Below are positions 34,647 to 44,587 of a stretch of 64,000 nt of DNA, one piece after another (positions within the stretch are counted from its first letter, which is position 1; every line of letters begins with the position of its first letter). This DNA is from Alphaproteobacteria bacterium (lineage in GTDB: Bacteria > Pseudomonadota > Alphaproteobacteria > Sphingomonadales > Emcibacteraceae). Under the pieces are notes generated by a model. That model was given only the letters and a program-made list of their open reading frames with translations. It did not search any database and had not been told where the DNA came from. The position numbers were made by a program, and so were the translations under genes. The stretch lies in the NCBI GenBank assembly GCA_030428615.1, contig JAUIDN010000007.1, positions 78,393 through 142,392 on the forward strand, given 5' to 3'.

Positions 34647-35825
34647 CTATCCTTTAAATTCGTTCAAAAGCTGCTTGGCGATCACGACTTTTTGTACTTC
34701 TGTCGCGCCCTCATAAATTCTGAGCGCACGTATTTCCCGATAGAGTTCTTCGACTTTCACGCCTTTGACAACACCCATACCGCCGAAAATCTGGATGGCC
34801 TTGTCAATGACAATCTGCGCACATTCTGTGGCGTGCATTTTTGCCATTGCTGCTTCGCGGGTCACACGGCGGTCTTTGGTATCGCGGGTCCAGGCGGCGC
34901 GGTAAACAAGCAGTGCGCTGCTGTCCACATCGAGCGCACATTCAGCCAGCATCGCCTGCACCAGTTGCAGGTTATGAAGCGGGGCCCCAAATAAGTGACG
35001 GTTGTTTGTACGACCTATGGCTTCTGATAGGGCGCGCCGCGCAAAGCCAAGTGCCGCCGCACCGACCGTCGATCTGAATATGTCAAGTGTCGCCATCGCT
35101 GCTTTGAAGCCCGAACCCGATGGACCCAGCAATTTTTCTTTGGCTATTTTGCAGTTTCTAAATGCCAGTGTGGCAAGGGGGTGTGGGGCGATGACTTCTA
35201 TCCGTTCCGTGATCTCCAACCCGGGGGTTTCGGCATCAACAATCAATGCGGATAGTCCCTTGGCCCCTGGGCCTTCACCTGTTCGGGCGAACACAACATA
35301 ATAGTCGGCTATGCCGCCATTTGAAATAAATGTTTTGGACCCGTTAAGAATGTAATGATCGCCATTATTCACCGCTGTCGTGGTCATATTGGCGACATCT
35401 GATCCGCTGTCCAGTTCGGTGAGCGCAAATGCCGCCATTTTCTTGCCACCCGCTACGTCAGGGAGATAGTTTTCTTTTATAACTTCGTCGCCGAAAAGCG
35501 TTATGGTCCCGCTTCCCAAACCCTGCATTGCAAAAACAAAATCAGCAAGTCCGTCATAACGCGCCAGAGCTTCCCTTATGATACAAAGCGATCTGACATC
35601 AAGATCGTCAAAAACGCCCCCATACGCTTTTGGAATCACATATTTAAGCCACCCATCCTTCGCGAGTAATTCAAGGATCACCTTACACGCCCGATCAACA
35701 TCCGAATGATCAATGTGATTTAAATTTTTCTCACACCATTTATCAAGACCCGCAGCAAGTTTTCGGTGGTGATCCTCAAAAAACGGCCATTCAAGGTATG
35801 TTTGATCAATTTTATTTATGCTCAT
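34647..35825 (-). CDS. Acyl-CoA dehydrogenase
   Basis: A 392-residue flavoprotein of the acyl-CoA dehydrogenase family, which introduces a double bond next to the CoA carbonyl. Seen are [19 protein letters not shown] (FAD binding), [15 protein letters not shown], and near the C-terminus [17 protein letters not shown] with YEGATEVQ, which carries the position of the catalytic Glu. The length is standard. Three bases separate it from the hydratase gene upstream and five from RidA downstream. In this operon it would serve the beta-oxidation-like breakdown of ring-cleavage products. Confidence 0.92.
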   Translation of the reverse strand: MSINKIDQTYLEWPFFEDHHRKLAAGLDKWCEKNLNHIDHSDVDRACKVILELLAKDGWLKYVIPKAYGGVFDDLDVRSLCIIREALARYDGLADFVFAMQGLGSGTITLFGDEVIKENYLPDVAGGKKMAAFALTELDSGSDVANMTTTAVNNGDHYILNGSKTFISNGGIADYYVVFARTGEGPGAKGLSALIVDAETPGLEITERIEVIAPHPLATLAFRNCKIAKEKLLGPSGSGFKAAMATLDIFRSTVGAAALGFARRALSEAIGRTNNRHLFGAPLHNLQLVQAMLAECALDVDSSALLVYRAAWTRDTKDRRVTREAAMAKMHATECAQIVIDKAIQIFGGMGVVKGVKVEELYREIRALRIYEGATEVQKVVIAKQLLNEFKG

Positions 35826-35828
35826 TAA

Positions 35829-36644
35829 TCAATCGCCCTCAAACGTCGGTTTTTCTTTATTCACAAATGCATGGTATGCGCGTTCGAAATCTTTGGTCTG
35901 CATGCAGATGGCCTGCGCCTGTGCTTCTGCCTCAATCGCCGCGTCAAGGCCCATATTCCATTCCTGATTAAGCTGGTTTTTGGTAATGCCGTTGGCAAAT
36001 GTTGGCCCCGCTGCTATTTTTTTGGCTATTTCCTTCGCTGTTTCGATGAGCTGGTCAGCATTAACCAGTTTATTGAAATAACCCCATCGTTCGCCTTCTT
36101 CGCCTGACATGGTGCGCCCAAGGAACAGTAACTCCGCCGCCCGCCCCTGTCCGATAATGCGCGGAAGGATCGCACAGGCCCCCATGTCACAGCCCGCAAG
36201 GCCAACTTTATTGAATAAAAAGGCCGTTTTACATTCGGGTGTCCCAATCCGAAGATCACTTGCCATCGGAATAATGGCACCGGCCCCAACCGATATACCA
36301 TCAACGGCGGCGATAACCGGTTGCGGACAGGCACGGATCGCCTTGACCAGATCGCCTGTCATTCTTGTAAAATCAAGAAGCCCCGTCATATCCATCTTGA
36401 CCAATGGTCCGATGATATCGTGCACATCGCCGCCTGATGAGAAGTTGCCGCCGTTGGGGGCAAAAATAACGGCTTTTACATCTTTGATATATACAAGGTT
36501 TCTGAATGTATCCCTTAGTTCCGCGTAACTTTCAAATGTAAGCGGGTTTTTTCGCTCCGGCCGGTCAAGGGATATGGTGGCAACACCATCATCGAAGGAC
36601 CATCTGAAATGATCTGGGTTAAACGTTTCTGGGTTCATTTTCAT
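35829..36644 (-). CDS. Enoyl-CoA hydratase/isomerase family protein
   Basis: A 271-residue crotonase-fold protein. The oxyanion-hole blocks are [16 protein letters not shown] (near residue 65) and [19 protein letters not shown] (near 115). Crotonases hydrate enoyl-CoA, hydrolyse ring-type CoA thioesters, or decarboxylate; the exact type cannot be decided, because catalytic carboxylates vary ([20 protein letters not shown]). It is placed between SDR and acyl-CoA dehydrogenase genes with five- and three-base gaps, hence one operon. Confidence 0.9.
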   Translation of the reverse strand: MKMNPETFNPDHFRWSFDDGVATISLDRPERKNPLTFESYAELRDTFRNLVYIKDVKAVIFAPNGGNFSSGGDVHDIIGPLVKMDMTGLLDFTRMTGDLVKAIRACPQPVIAAVDGISVGAGAIIPMASDLRIGTPECKTAFLFNKVGLAGCDMGACAILPRIIGQGRAAELLFLGRTMSGEEGERWGYFNKLVNADQLIETAKEIAKKIAAGPTFANGITKNQLNQEWNMGLDAAIEAEAQAQAICMQTKDFERAYHAFVNKEKPTFEGD

Positions 36645-36649
36645 TCCCT

Positions 36650-37399
36650 TTAATTGCCGTCTATGACAACGGCGGTGCCATTTACATCATCGCTTGCGGG
36701 ATCGCATAATTTTATGACTTCTGACGCTATTTCCTCCGGTTCCACAAGTCTTTTCTGGTTTGCGATTTTAAGAATTTCTTTTAGTGCTTCTTCCCGGGTG
36801 CGGCCTGTTTTTTCCATTATATTCTTAATACTGTCCGTGACAATATCTGTATTTGTAAATGCTGGGCAAATCGCGTTTATGGTTGTCGTGCCGTTCGTTA
36901 GCTCAAGTGCCAGTGATTTGGTCAGCCCGATAACACCATGTTTCGCGGCGGAATACGCGCTGGTATAGGCGCAACCCTCAAGACCGGCGATACTGGCAAT
37001 GTTAATAACCCTTCCGTGATCCATAGACTTAATTTGTTCTAAAACCGCTTGTGTCATAAGAAAAACACTATCAAGATTTACGGCAAGAGTATCTTTCCAT
37101 GCCTGAAAACCGGTTTTGTGAAAGGGGGCCGAATAGGCCGCACCCGCATTGTTAACAAGGATCGAAATGGGTAAGGTTTCAGCCGCTTTTTTAACCGCAA
37201 TGGCGACACTCTTCTGATCAGTGACATCGACACTGATAGCATGTATCCGATCATTTTCACTTGCTGCCTTGTCAAGTCTGTCTTTATTACGGCCCATGAT
37301 TGTGACCGTTGCGCCAACGTTCACTAATGCCCGTGTTATCGCAAGGCCAATACCGGACCCGCCTCCGGTTACCACGGCATGTTTTCCGCTTAATAACAT
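36650..37399 (-). CDS. Short-chain dehydrogenase/reductase
   Basis: A 249-residue SDR. The Rossmann cofactor motif is TGGGSGIG (residues 11-18), NNAG is near 87, and the catalytic set is Ser (NIASIAG) and YSAAK (Tyr and Lys near 152-156). It is similar in type to 3-hydroxybutyrate or 3-hydroxyacyl-CoA dehydrogenases; an NAD preference is likely given MGRNKDR after the second strand. It is the first gene of the minus-strand operon and is divergent from the cyclase/IorAB operon, with a MarR-operator-like palindrome 20 bases before its start. Confidence 0.9.
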   Translation of the reverse strand: MLLSGKHAVVTGGGSGIGLAITRALVNVGATVTIMGRNKDRLDKAASENDRIHAISVDVTDQKSVAIAVKKAAETLPISILVNNAGAAYSAPFHKTGFQAWKDTLAVNLDSVFLMTQAVLEQIKSMDHGRVINIASIAGLEGCAYTSAYSAAKHGVIGLTKSLALELTNGTTTINAICPAFTNTDIVTDSIKNIMEKTGRTREEALKEILKIANQKRLVEPEEIASEVIKLCDPASDDVNGTAVVIDGN

Positions 37400-37417
37400 C
37401 TGTGCTCCCTACTCAAA

Positions 37418-37434
37418 GATTACATGTAAAGTAA
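37418..37434. promoter_or_regulatory. MarR-operator-like palindrome, copy 1
   Basis: GATTACATGTAAAGTAA, with the perfect palindromic core TTACATGTAA at 37420-37429. It lies between the divergent SDR operon (core 20 bases from that ATG) and the cyclase/IorAB operon (core 122 bases from that ATG). It matches 13 of 17 bases of the site at 44533-44549. Confidence 0.55.
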
Positions 37435-37551
37435 AAAGACAAACACAATGGTGCAAGTAAATTAATTCACCGGACGATTATATGATATTATTTGCAAAAT
37501 CAAATGATTCGCAATTATAGTAAAAGAAACCAGGACGAAAGGGAGAAACCG

Positions 37552-38331
37552 ATGGGTAATGTATTAAATGATCTGGCAGACGGTCTGCTTGACGGTAGCG
37601 TAAAGGTCGTTGATCTGACACAGGTATTGGGTCCGGATACGCCGATAATTCATCTTCCGGAAGAAATAGCTGTGAACTCACCGCCCTTCTCTATGAAGGA
37701 AATTTCAAAGTATGATGATAATGGCCCGGCTTGGTATTGGAACACAATCACATTGGGGGAACATACGGGAACCCATTTTGATGCGCCCATTCACTGGGTG
37801 AGTGGCAAGGATTATGCGGATGGCGGTTGCGATACGTTACCGGCGCAAAATCTGGTTGGCCCGGCATGCGTTATTGATTGCAGTGTCGAGACGGCGGCTG
37901 ACCCGGACTACCTGCTTACGGCCGACGGCGTAAAAGAATGGGAAGCGAAGCACGGCGATATTAAGGCCGGCTCATGGGTTTTGATGCGCACTGACTGGCT
38001 GAAACTTGTGGGGCTTGAGAATTTTCTAAATGCCGATGACACGGGGCCTCATTCACCGGGGCCGACGGACTGCTGTATTAATTATCTGATTGAAAAAGAT
38101 GTGATGGGCTGGGGTGTTGAAACCGTTGGTACTGATGCCGGGCAGGCGGCCATGTTTGAAACCCCGTTTCCTGCTCATTCCATGATGCATGGTGCTAATA
38201 AATATGGCCTTGCAAGTCTTACCAATCTTGATCAATTACCGCCGACGGGGGCAATTATTATTGTCCCGCCGCTAAAAATTGAAAACGGCTCAGGTAGCCC
38301 GCTTCGGGTGCTGGCCATGACGGCGGCCTGA
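37552..38331 (+). CDS. Cyclase-family metal-dependent hydrolase (isatin hydrolase or kynurenine formamidase type)
   Basis: A 259-residue protein starting at the ATG behind GAAAGGGAGAAACC; an earlier frame from 37492 has no ribosome site. The metal-binding motif HTGTHFDAPIHW (near residue 75) is that of the cyclase/kynurenine formamidase family (PF04199), and TDAGQAAMFETPFPAH later adds further His. The length is nearer to isatin hydrolases (about 260) than to KynB (about 210). Isatin hydrolase opens isatin to isatinate. It stands eight bases before IorA, which would suit isatinate as the next substrate. Substrate assignment is inference. Confidence 0.8.
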   Translation: MGNVLNDLADGLLDGSVKVVDLTQVLGPDTPIIHLPEEIAVNSPPFSMKEISKYDDNGPAWYWNTITLGEHTGTHFDAPIHWVSGKDYADGGCDTLPAQNLVGPACVIDCSVETAADPDYLLTADGVKEWEAKHGDIKAGSWVLMRTDWLKLVGLENFLNADDTGPHSPGPTDCCINYLIEKDVMGWGVETVGTDAGQAAMFETPFPAHSMMHGANKYGLASLTNLDQLPPTGAIIIVPPLKIENGSGSPLRVLAMTAA

Positions 38332-38338
38332 CTAATTT

Positions 38339-40468
38339 ATGGCAGAACGATCTTTCAAGCAGGAAGTTGAAAAGCTGAGGCTCGCAGATGGAGATGAGTT
38401 TCGCGGTGAGGGTATCCTCGCGGTGACAAAAGCCCTGCTTCAGGCAGGTGTTTCATATGTCGGCGGGTATCAGGGCTCACCCGTTTCACATTTGATGGAT
38501 GTTCTTGCCGATGCGGAAGATATCATGAATGAACTGAATGTTCATTTTGAAACGTCTGCAAGTGAGGCAACGGCCGCTGCCATGCTTGCGGCGTCCGTCA
38601 ATTACCCGCTCCGTGGCGCGGTAACTTGGAAATCAACGGTTGGCACCAATGTTGCCAGCGATGCGCTTGCAAACGTATCGTCCGGTGGGGTGACGGGGGG
38701 TGCTCTGGTTATCATCGGTGAGGATTATGGTGAAGGTTCCTCAATTATGCAGGAACGCAGTCATGCTTTTGCGATGAAATCACAAATCTGGCTACTTGAC
38801 CCGCGTCCCAACCTGACATCAATTGTGAATGCCGTCGAGACCGGGTTTGAATTATCGGAAGCATCAAATACACCGGTGATGCTGGAGCTTCGCATTCGCG
38901 CCTGTCACGTTTATGGTCGATTTACAACGAAAGACAACAAGCGCCCTGAATTTACCCTTCAGGATGCAATGGAAAACCCGAACCGTGATACATCGCGGAT
39001 TGTACTGCCACCGGCAAACTACTTGCATGAACATGAAAAACTAAAAGAACGTTGGCCGGCGGCGATTGAATTCATTAAATCACGAAAGCTTAATGAATTT
39101 CTTGGCGCTGAAACCGGGGAGATCGGCATCATTGTTCAGGGCGGGCTTTATAACAGCCTTATTCGTGCGATGGAGCTTCTGGGGCTAAGTGATGCCTTCG
39201 GCGATGCCAGTATCCCGATTTACGTGATGAATGTCACATATCCGGTGGTTGATACAGAAATTCTGGAATTTATGAAAGATAAGAAAGCTGTTCTCTTAGT
39301 GGAAGAAGGTCACCCCAATTATATCGAACAGGAATTGAATACCATTTTAAGGCAGGCGGGATGTGAAACCATTCTGAATGGCAAGGATCTGATCACCGAT
39401 ATCGGCGAATATACCAGCGATGTTATTAAGAAGGGGGTTGAAAAATTTGCCCGCGCCAATGGTCTGCTCGGTAACAGTAGGTTTGAAACCGCAAAGTTTA
39501 CACCGATTGACGTGCCGATGCGACCAGCCGGGTTTTGCACAGGATGTCCTGAACGCCCCATGTTCACAGCGATCCAGCTTGTGGAGCAGGATATTGGCCC
39601 GTTTCACGTCAGCGCCGATATCGGGTGTCATCTATTTTCTATTTTACCGCCCTTCAACATCGGCAATACGACGATGGGGTACGGTCTTGGTTGGGCGGGG
39701 GCTTCCGCTTTTAACAAGAATGCGCAAAAAAGAACTTTATCCATTATGGGGGACGGCGGATTCTGGCATAATGGTCTTACCTCCGGCGTTGGTAATGCGG
39801 TTTTTAATCAGACCGATAATGTGTTGATGATTGTTGACAATAATTATTCGGCCGCAACCGGCGGACAGGATTTGCTTTCCTCCAAAGGGGAACATGAAAA
39901 ACGAAGCACGCAGCATGATATTGCTGAAGCGGTCCGCGGGGTTGGTATAAACTGGGTCAAAACGGTCCGTACCTATGATCTGGTTGAAATGCACCGAACG
40001 CTATTGGATGCCATGACAACAAAAGTCAGGGGCCCAAAGGTAATTGTGGCACAGGGAGAATGTCAGCTCAATCGTCAAAGGCGGGTGAAACCGAAGTTTA
40101 AAAGGGATGTAAAGGCGGGCAAGCGTGTTGAACGCGATCGTTTCTACGTTGATAGCGATACCTGCACCGGGGATCATAGCTGTATCCGCATGTCGGGTTG
40201 CCCATCACTTACCTTAAAAGAAAATCCCGATCCGTTAAAATCTGATCCGGTGGCCTATGTGGATAATAGCTGCGTGGGCTGCGGGCATTGCGGCGAAGTG
40301 GCGCATGCGGCGGTGCTTTGCCCTTCCTTTTCGAAAGTGAGCCTTGTTTATAACCCCAATCTTTGGGACAGGATTAAAGATACCATGCGCGGGGCGGTCA
40401 TCGGATGGATGCAATCACGTGCTGAAAGAAAACGCCGAAACCGGCTTCAAAAAGCGGGGCTCTTATGA
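38339..40468 (+). CDS. iorA: Indolepyruvate ferredoxin oxidoreductase alpha subunit-like (aryl 2-oxoacid oxidoreductase)
   Basis: A 709-residue thiamine-diphosphate enzyme that oxidatively decarboxylates an aryl 2-oxoacid to its CoA thioester. Pyr-domain contacts are VSYVGGYQGSPVSHLMD near the N-terminus; the PP-domain motif is GDGGFWHNGLTSGVGNAV near residue 475 with NNYSAATGGQ. Cysteines occur in GFCTGCPERPM (near 400) and in a C-terminal ferredoxin-like domain (CTGDHSCIRMSGCPS, SCVGCGHCG). It overlaps iorB by four bases. Classical IorAB uses indolepyruvate; in this locus isatinate, a phenylglyoxylate-type acid, is an alternative that would yield 2-aminobenzoyl-CoA directly. Confidence 0.88.
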   Translation: MAERSFKQEVEKLRLADGDEFRGEGILAVTKALLQAGVSYVGGYQGSPVSHLMDVLADAEDIMNELNVHFETSASEATAAAMLAASVNYPLRGAVTWKSTVGTNVASDALANVSSGGVTGGALVIIGEDYGEGSSIMQERSHAFAMKSQIWLLDPRPNLTSIVNAVETGFELSEASNTPVMLELRIRACHVYGRFTTKDNKRPEFTLQDAMENPNRDTSRIVLPPANYLHEHEKLKERWPAAIEFIKSRKLNEFLGAETGEIGIIVQGGLYNSLIRAMELLGLSDAFGDASIPIYVMNVTYPVVDTEILEFMKDKKAVLLVEEGHPNYIEQELNTILRQAGCETILNGKDLITDIGEYTSDVIKKGVEKFARANGLLGNSRFETAKFTPIDVPMRPAGFCTGCPERPMFTAIQLVEQDIGPFHVSADIGCHLFSILPPFNIGNTTMGYGLGWAGASAFNKNAQKRTLSIMGDGGFWHNGLTSGVGNAVFNQTDNVLMIVDNNYSAATGGQDLLSSKGEHEKRSTQHDIAEAVRGVGINWVKTVRTYDLVEMHRTLLDAMTTKVRGPKVIVAQGECQLNRQRRVKPKFKRDVKAGKRVERDRFYVDSDTCTGDHSCIRMSGCPSLTLKENPDPLKSDPVAYVDNSCVGCGHCGEVAHAAVLCPSFSKVSLVYNPNLWDRIKDTMRGAVIGWMQSRAERKRRNRLQKAGLL

Positions 40469-41988
40469 CCAAACAACGTATTTCCATAGCAATTGCTGCG
40501 CTTGGCGGACAGGGTGGTGGTGTTTTAAGTAACTGGATCGTCGACTTGGCGGAAGATAATGGATATCTTGCACAATATACGGCAATTGCCGGTGTTGCGC
40601 AGCGCACGGGGGCTACAATTTACGCAATTGAGCTTTTCCCGGAAAATGAGATCACAAAAAATGGTAAGGAACCGGTTCTCGCGTTGATGCCGGTATCAGG
40701 TGATGTCGATATCTGTATCGCATCTGAACTCATGGAAGCGGGACGTGCGGTAAACCGCGGCATTGTTACCCCTGACAAAACCACGCTGATCACATCCGAC
40801 CACCGTGTTTATGCCATTGAAGAAAAAGAAAATCTCAGCGATGGGCGCTTTAAGGATAATGAAGTGCGCGAAGCAATTCAGGACGCTGCGAAGGAACTGA
40901 TCATTTTTGATATGGAAGAACTGGTGCTTCAGTCATCCAGTGTCATTTCAAGTGTTCTTTTTGGGGCGCTTGCAGGGTCGGGGACGCTTCCGTTTGCACG
41001 GGATGCATTTGAAAACACCATAAAAAAATCCGGACGTGCCGTTGAAACGAATCTGGCCGGATTTGAACTTGGATTTGATGCGGCAACAGGAAAAAATCCC
41101 CCCGATCAGGTGCCGTGTGGAGAGACTATAACCGTTCGGGATGAGGACCTTCTGGACAGGATTGAAAGCTTTCCAGCCGAAGCAAGGGCGATCATAACAT
41201 ACGGTGTTCACAGGTTGGTTGATTATCAGGATGCGGATTACGCCAAACTTTATCTTGAAAGGCTTGAAAGCCTAAACGGGGCACCCGGCGATCTTTTAGG
41301 CGAAGTGGCACGCCATCTTGCCCTTTGGATGGGGTTTGAAGACGTTATAAGGGTCGCCGACCTTAAAACGAGGGCGGAGCGAACAGAAAAAATCGCCACG
41401 GAAATTCGCGCCGCAGACAATCAGATTTGGTACAGTCATGATTATTTCCATCCGCGTTTTGATGAATTTACCGATATTCTACCAAATACTTTAGGCAATT
41501 GGATGAATGAATCAAAAATCATGAAAATGTTACTTTCGCCACTATTTTCCAAAGGACGCATCATAAGACCCAAAACAATATCCGGGTTCATGCTTTTAAG
41601 GTCGATTGCCGGTATGCGATTTATGCGGCAAGCGTCACGAAGATACCATATGGAAAACAAGCGCATCATGGCGTGGCTTGAACTGATCAGAAAATATAAG
41701 GATGGCAATCTGGAATTGGCGATGGAAATCGCATTATGCCCCCGCATCATTAAAGGCTACGGTGAGACCCACGCGCGCGGCATTAACAGATTTTCCCGCA
41801 TCATGTCTTTCATAAACATCGATGAAAATGATCCGGAACTTTCTAAGAAAACAGCGGAACTTAGGGACGCAGCGTTGGCCGACGCGAAGGGAACGGCATT
41901 TAACACATCACTTGAAAATTATCAGGCAAAGGATTTGATTTCCAATGACGGAAAAAACCGTGAATTTAAATGGGCCGGATCATCCTGA
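40465..41988 (+). CDS. iorB: Indolepyruvate oxidoreductase beta subunit-like, with long C-terminal extension
   Basis: A 507-residue protein. The first 200 residues are the gamma/beta-type domain of 2-oxoacid ferredoxin oxidoreductases (AALGGQGGGVLSNWIVDLAE; AGVAQRTGATIYAIELFP), which binds CoA and closes the active site. The remaining 300 residues form a helical extension of the DUF6537 kind found in aerobic IorB proteins. Its start overlaps iorA and its end overlaps the MarR gene by 44 bases, which marks a single operon. Works with the preceding alpha subunit. Confidence 0.87.
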   Translation: MTKQRISIAIAALGGQGGGVLSNWIVDLAEDNGYLAQYTAIAGVAQRTGATIYAIELFPENEITKNGKEPVLALMPVSGDVDICIASELMEAGRAVNRGIVTPDKTTLITSDHRVYAIEEKENLSDGRFKDNEVREAIQDAAKELIIFDMEELVLQSSSVISSVLFGALAGSGTLPFARDAFENTIKKSGRAVETNLAGFELGFDAATGKNPPDQVPCGETITVRDEDLLDRIESFPAEARAIITYGVHRLVDYQDADYAKLYLERLESLNGAPGDLLGEVARHLALWMGFEDVIRVADLKTRAERTEKIATEIRAADNQIWYSHDYFHPRFDEFTDILPNTLGNWMNESKIMKMLLSPLFSKGRIIRPKTISGFMLLRSIAGMRFMRQASRRYHMENKRIMAWLELIRKYKDGNLELAMEIALCPRIIKGYGETHARGINRFSRIMSFINIDENDPELSKKTAELRDAALADAKGTAFNTSLENYQAKDLISNDGKNREFKWAGSS

Positions 41989-42436
41989 TTTTATTCTGGA
42001 TGATTACCCGCTCTATAACCTGAACAGGACGTCCGCAACCTATATCGATGCGATGTCAAAGGCCCTTAAGTCCGTTGATATGGACCAGCCAAGCTGGAGG
42101 GTTCTTATGCTGCTCGGCGATAAAAATCCAAGTACGGTGGGTGAGCTTTCCCGGCGATCAGTAACCAAAATATCAACCATCACCCGCATTCTTATGCGCA
42201 TGGAAAAAGAAGGGCTTGTGGTTCGAAAGCCCTATCCCGAAGATAACCGCGTGATTGAGGTCTTTATTCTGGAAAAGGGGCAGAAAGTTCTGGGTGATCT
42301 TCGCGGACTGGCAAACGAGGTTTATAAATCGGCATTTGACGGGATTTCCAATGAAGATATAATATCATTTACCGAAACTTTGATGAAGGTAAGACAAAAT
42401 CTCAGCGAAATCAGGCAATTAAGTGAAATCAGTTAA
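41945..42436 (+). CDS. MarR-family transcription regulator
   Basis: A 163-residue winged-helix regulator. The DNA-binding part is TVGELSRRSVTKISTITRILMRM followed by the wing VVRKPYPEDNRVIEVFI, typical of MarR proteins that sense aromatic acids or aryl-CoA thioesters. It is embedded in the degradation operon (starts 44 bases inside iorB, ends three bases before the CoA ligase gene). It is one of two MarR genes in the island; either could bind the TTACAYGTAA sites. Confidence 0.9.
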   Translation: MTEKTVNLNGPDHPDFILDDYPLYNLNRTSATYIDAMSKALKSVDMDQPSWRVLMLLGDKNPSTVGELSRRSVTKISTITRILMRMEKEGLVVRKPYPEDNRVIEVFILEKGQKVLGDLRGLANEVYKSAFDGISNEDIISFTETLMKVRQNLSEIRQLSEIS

Positions 42437-42438
42437 TT

Positions 42439-44013
42439 ATGACCAATAGCGCTCACATCGATACATTTGCTAAAGACAGACTGCCCCCAAAGTCGCAGTG
42501 GCCGGAGTTTTTATTTGGTGAAGATGTGCCCGCCTATCCGGATTATCTTAATGCGGCGGAAGAACTTCTGCAAAACGGTTTTATCGACAGACCCGCGGTG
42601 CTTATGGATGATGTCGTCTGGACCTATCGCGATCTGAACAAAAAAGCCAACCAGATAGCCACTGTCCTTACGGAAGATTACGGACTTGTCCCGGGAAACC
42701 GGGTTTTGCTTCGTGGCAATAATAGTCCGATGCTCGCGGCACTTTGGTACGGTGTTTTAAAAGCCGGCGGCATCGTCATTACCACCATGACCATGCTCAG
42801 ACAAAAGGAACTTGATGCGATCATTGATGTGGGCAGGCCCGATATACTCATTATTGAAAATGATCTTCCAATTGATGTTCTTGATAGCTGCCGGGATGCC
42901 GCGCGGGTCGTTGCCGGGTATGATGAAGTTATCGGGAAAATGGCGATAAAAAGCGGCGAGTTTGATGCCGTTAGAACCGCTTCCGATGATGTGGCAATGC
43001 TTGCCTTTACGTCCGGTACGACGGGACTGCCGAAGGCGACGATGCATTTTCACCGTGACATCATGGCAATGGCAGATAGTTTTGCTAAATTCACCTTAAA
43101 GCCAACATGTGATGATGTTTTTTGTGGCTCTCCGCCGCTTGCGTTTACATTTGGCCTTGGGGGGCTTCTTGTTTTTCCGGCTCGTTTTGGGGCCAGCGTG
43201 GTTTATTTTCATGGTGCGGGGCCGGATGTTCTTCTGGATGTAATTGAAAAATATAAGGTCACGACTTTATTTACCGCCCCAACCGCCTATAAGGTTCTCA
43301 GTCAGAAAGCGTCGGGGCGTGATCTTTCAAGCCTAAAGACCTGCGTATCAGCGGGAGAAAATTTACCCCTTTCCATATCGGACCAGTTTCATGATGAAAC
43401 CGGCATAAGGCTTATTGACGGGATCGGGGCCACGGAAATGATCCATGTATTTATTTCCGCTTCGGGTGATGACATCAGGCCCGGTTCCACCGGTAAAGCG
43501 GTTCCCGGCTACAAAGCCGAAATATGGGATGATGAAAATAATCCGCTCCCCGCGGGCAAAACCGGAAGGCTGGCGATTAGGGGGCCGACAGGGTGCAGGT
43601 ACCTTAATGGTGATCGACAAGGGGAATATGTCATTAACGGCTGGAACGTGACGGGCGATATATTTCGTCAGGATGAAGACGGGTATTTCTGGTTTGTCGC
43701 GCGCGGCGATGACATTATTATTTCGGCGGGTTACAATATCGCTGCCCCCGAAGTTGAACAGGCGGTATTGGCGCATGATGCTGTATCTGAATGTGCGGTT
43801 ATTGGGGTGCCGGACCCGGATCGCGGGACAATCGTAAAAGCATTCATCGTTTTGAAAGACGGTGTAAATGGTGATGAAGAATTGGTGAAAGATATTCAGA
43901 TTTTTGTTAAATCAACCGTCGCACCCTATAAATATCCACGTGCGATAGAATTTCTGGAAAGTCTGCCAAAATCGGCGACCGGCAAGTTACTCAGAAAAAA
44001 TTTGAAACGCTAA
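42439..44013 (+). CDS. Aryl-CoA ligase (2-aminobenzoate/benzoate-CoA ligase type)
   Basis: A 524-residue AMP-forming ligase. The P-loop-like motif AFTSGTTGLPKATMHFHRD, the A5 block GIGATEMIHVF, the hinge region WFVARGDDIIISAGYN and the catalytic lysine in SATGKLLRK are all present. The GATEM/HxF block with the preceding DGIG resembles benzoate- and 2-aminobenzoate-CoA ligases. It supplies the CoA thioester for the monooxygenase/reductase encoded just downstream. Last gene of its operon; the stop overlaps that of the convergent MarR gene by four bases. Confidence 0.88.
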   Translation: MTNSAHIDTFAKDRLPPKSQWPEFLFGEDVPAYPDYLNAAEELLQNGFIDRPAVLMDDVVWTYRDLNKKANQIATVLTEDYGLVPGNRVLLRGNNSPMLAALWYGVLKAGGIVITTMTMLRQKELDAIIDVGRPDILIIENDLPIDVLDSCRDAARVVAGYDEVIGKMAIKSGEFDAVRTASDDVAMLAFTSGTTGLPKATMHFHRDIMAMADSFAKFTLKPTCDDVFCGSPPLAFTFGLGGLLVFPARFGASVVYFHGAGPDVLLDVIEKYKVTTLFTAPTAYKVLSQKASGRDLSSLKTCVSAGENLPLSISDQFHDETGIRLIDGIGATEMIHVFISASGDDIRPGSTGKAVPGYKAEIWDDENNPLPAGKTGRLAIRGPTGCRYLNGDRQGEYVINGWNVTGDIFRQDEDGYFWFVARGDDIIISAGYNIAAPEVEQAVLAHDAVSECAVIGVPDPDRGTIVKAFIVLKDGVNGDEELVKDIQIFVKSTVAPYKYPRAIEFLESLPKSATGKLLRKNLKR

Positions 44014-44465
44014 TCAAGCGAATTGCGGGCAGTATTCAGAAATGAAGTAAACTCCTTCATATGATCAATGTCGATTGCTTCGAGCGCCTGTTCAATCCAA
44101 AGCGCGTTATTTTCGGCCATTTCTTCAAAAAGCGCTTTCCCCTTATCTGAACTTCTGACGATGTAGCTGCGGCGATCATCTTGCTTCGCTTCTTTTGCGA
44201 TTAGACCATCCTTCTGCATGCGGTCAAGAAGGCCTGTAATATTACCTTTTGATGCGATCAGCCGTGCGGCAAGTTCGCCGACGGTGAGCCCATTTTGTTT
44301 TTCCCGGTCAAGCTGTGAAAGAACATCAAAGCGGGAAATATTCTGTCCGTAATTCTGACGGAGTTTGTCATCAATTATTTGTTCAAGCTTGTTTGAATAA
44401 CGTAGAAGTTCAATCCAAAGTTTGAGACTTTGTTTTTGTCTTTCTGTATATTTCCCATCGGACAT
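44010..44465 (-). CDS. MarR-family transcription regulator
   Basis: A 151-residue winged-helix regulator starting at ATG 44465 behind AGGGAGA (an upstream in-frame ATG at 44489 is less likely). The DNA-binding block is TVGELAARLIASKGNITGLLDRM and the wing is AKQDDRRSYIV. It is divergent from the monooxygenase/reductase operon, and a MarR-operator-like site (core 44535-44544) lies between them, so it probably controls itself and that operon. Confidence 0.9.
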   Translation of the reverse strand: MSDGKYTERQKQSLKLWIELLRYSNKLEQIIDDKLRQNYGQNISRFDVLSQLDREKQNGLTVGELAARLIASKGNITGLLDRMQKDGLIAKEAKQDDRRSYIVRSSDKGKALFEEMAENNALWIEQALEAIDIDHMKEFTSFLNTARNSLD

Positions 44466-44532
44466 ATTTTCTAATCTCCCTAATGACAAACACTATATCC
44501 GGGAGCGGTGAAACTTCAAGCACACAAAAATA

Positions 44533-44549
44533 GTTTACACGTAAGATAA
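44533..44549. promoter_or_regulatory. MarR-operator-like palindrome, copy 2
   Basis: GTTTACACGTAAGATAA with core TTACACGTAA (44535-44544), one base off a perfect palindrome. It lies 43 bases before the monooxygenase/reductase ATG and 69 bases from the divergent MarR start. It matches 13 of 17 bases of the site at 37418-37434. Confidence 0.55.
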
Positions 44550-44587
44550 TTTTGATTAGGCTATTTCCGACATAGAGGAGAACATTG

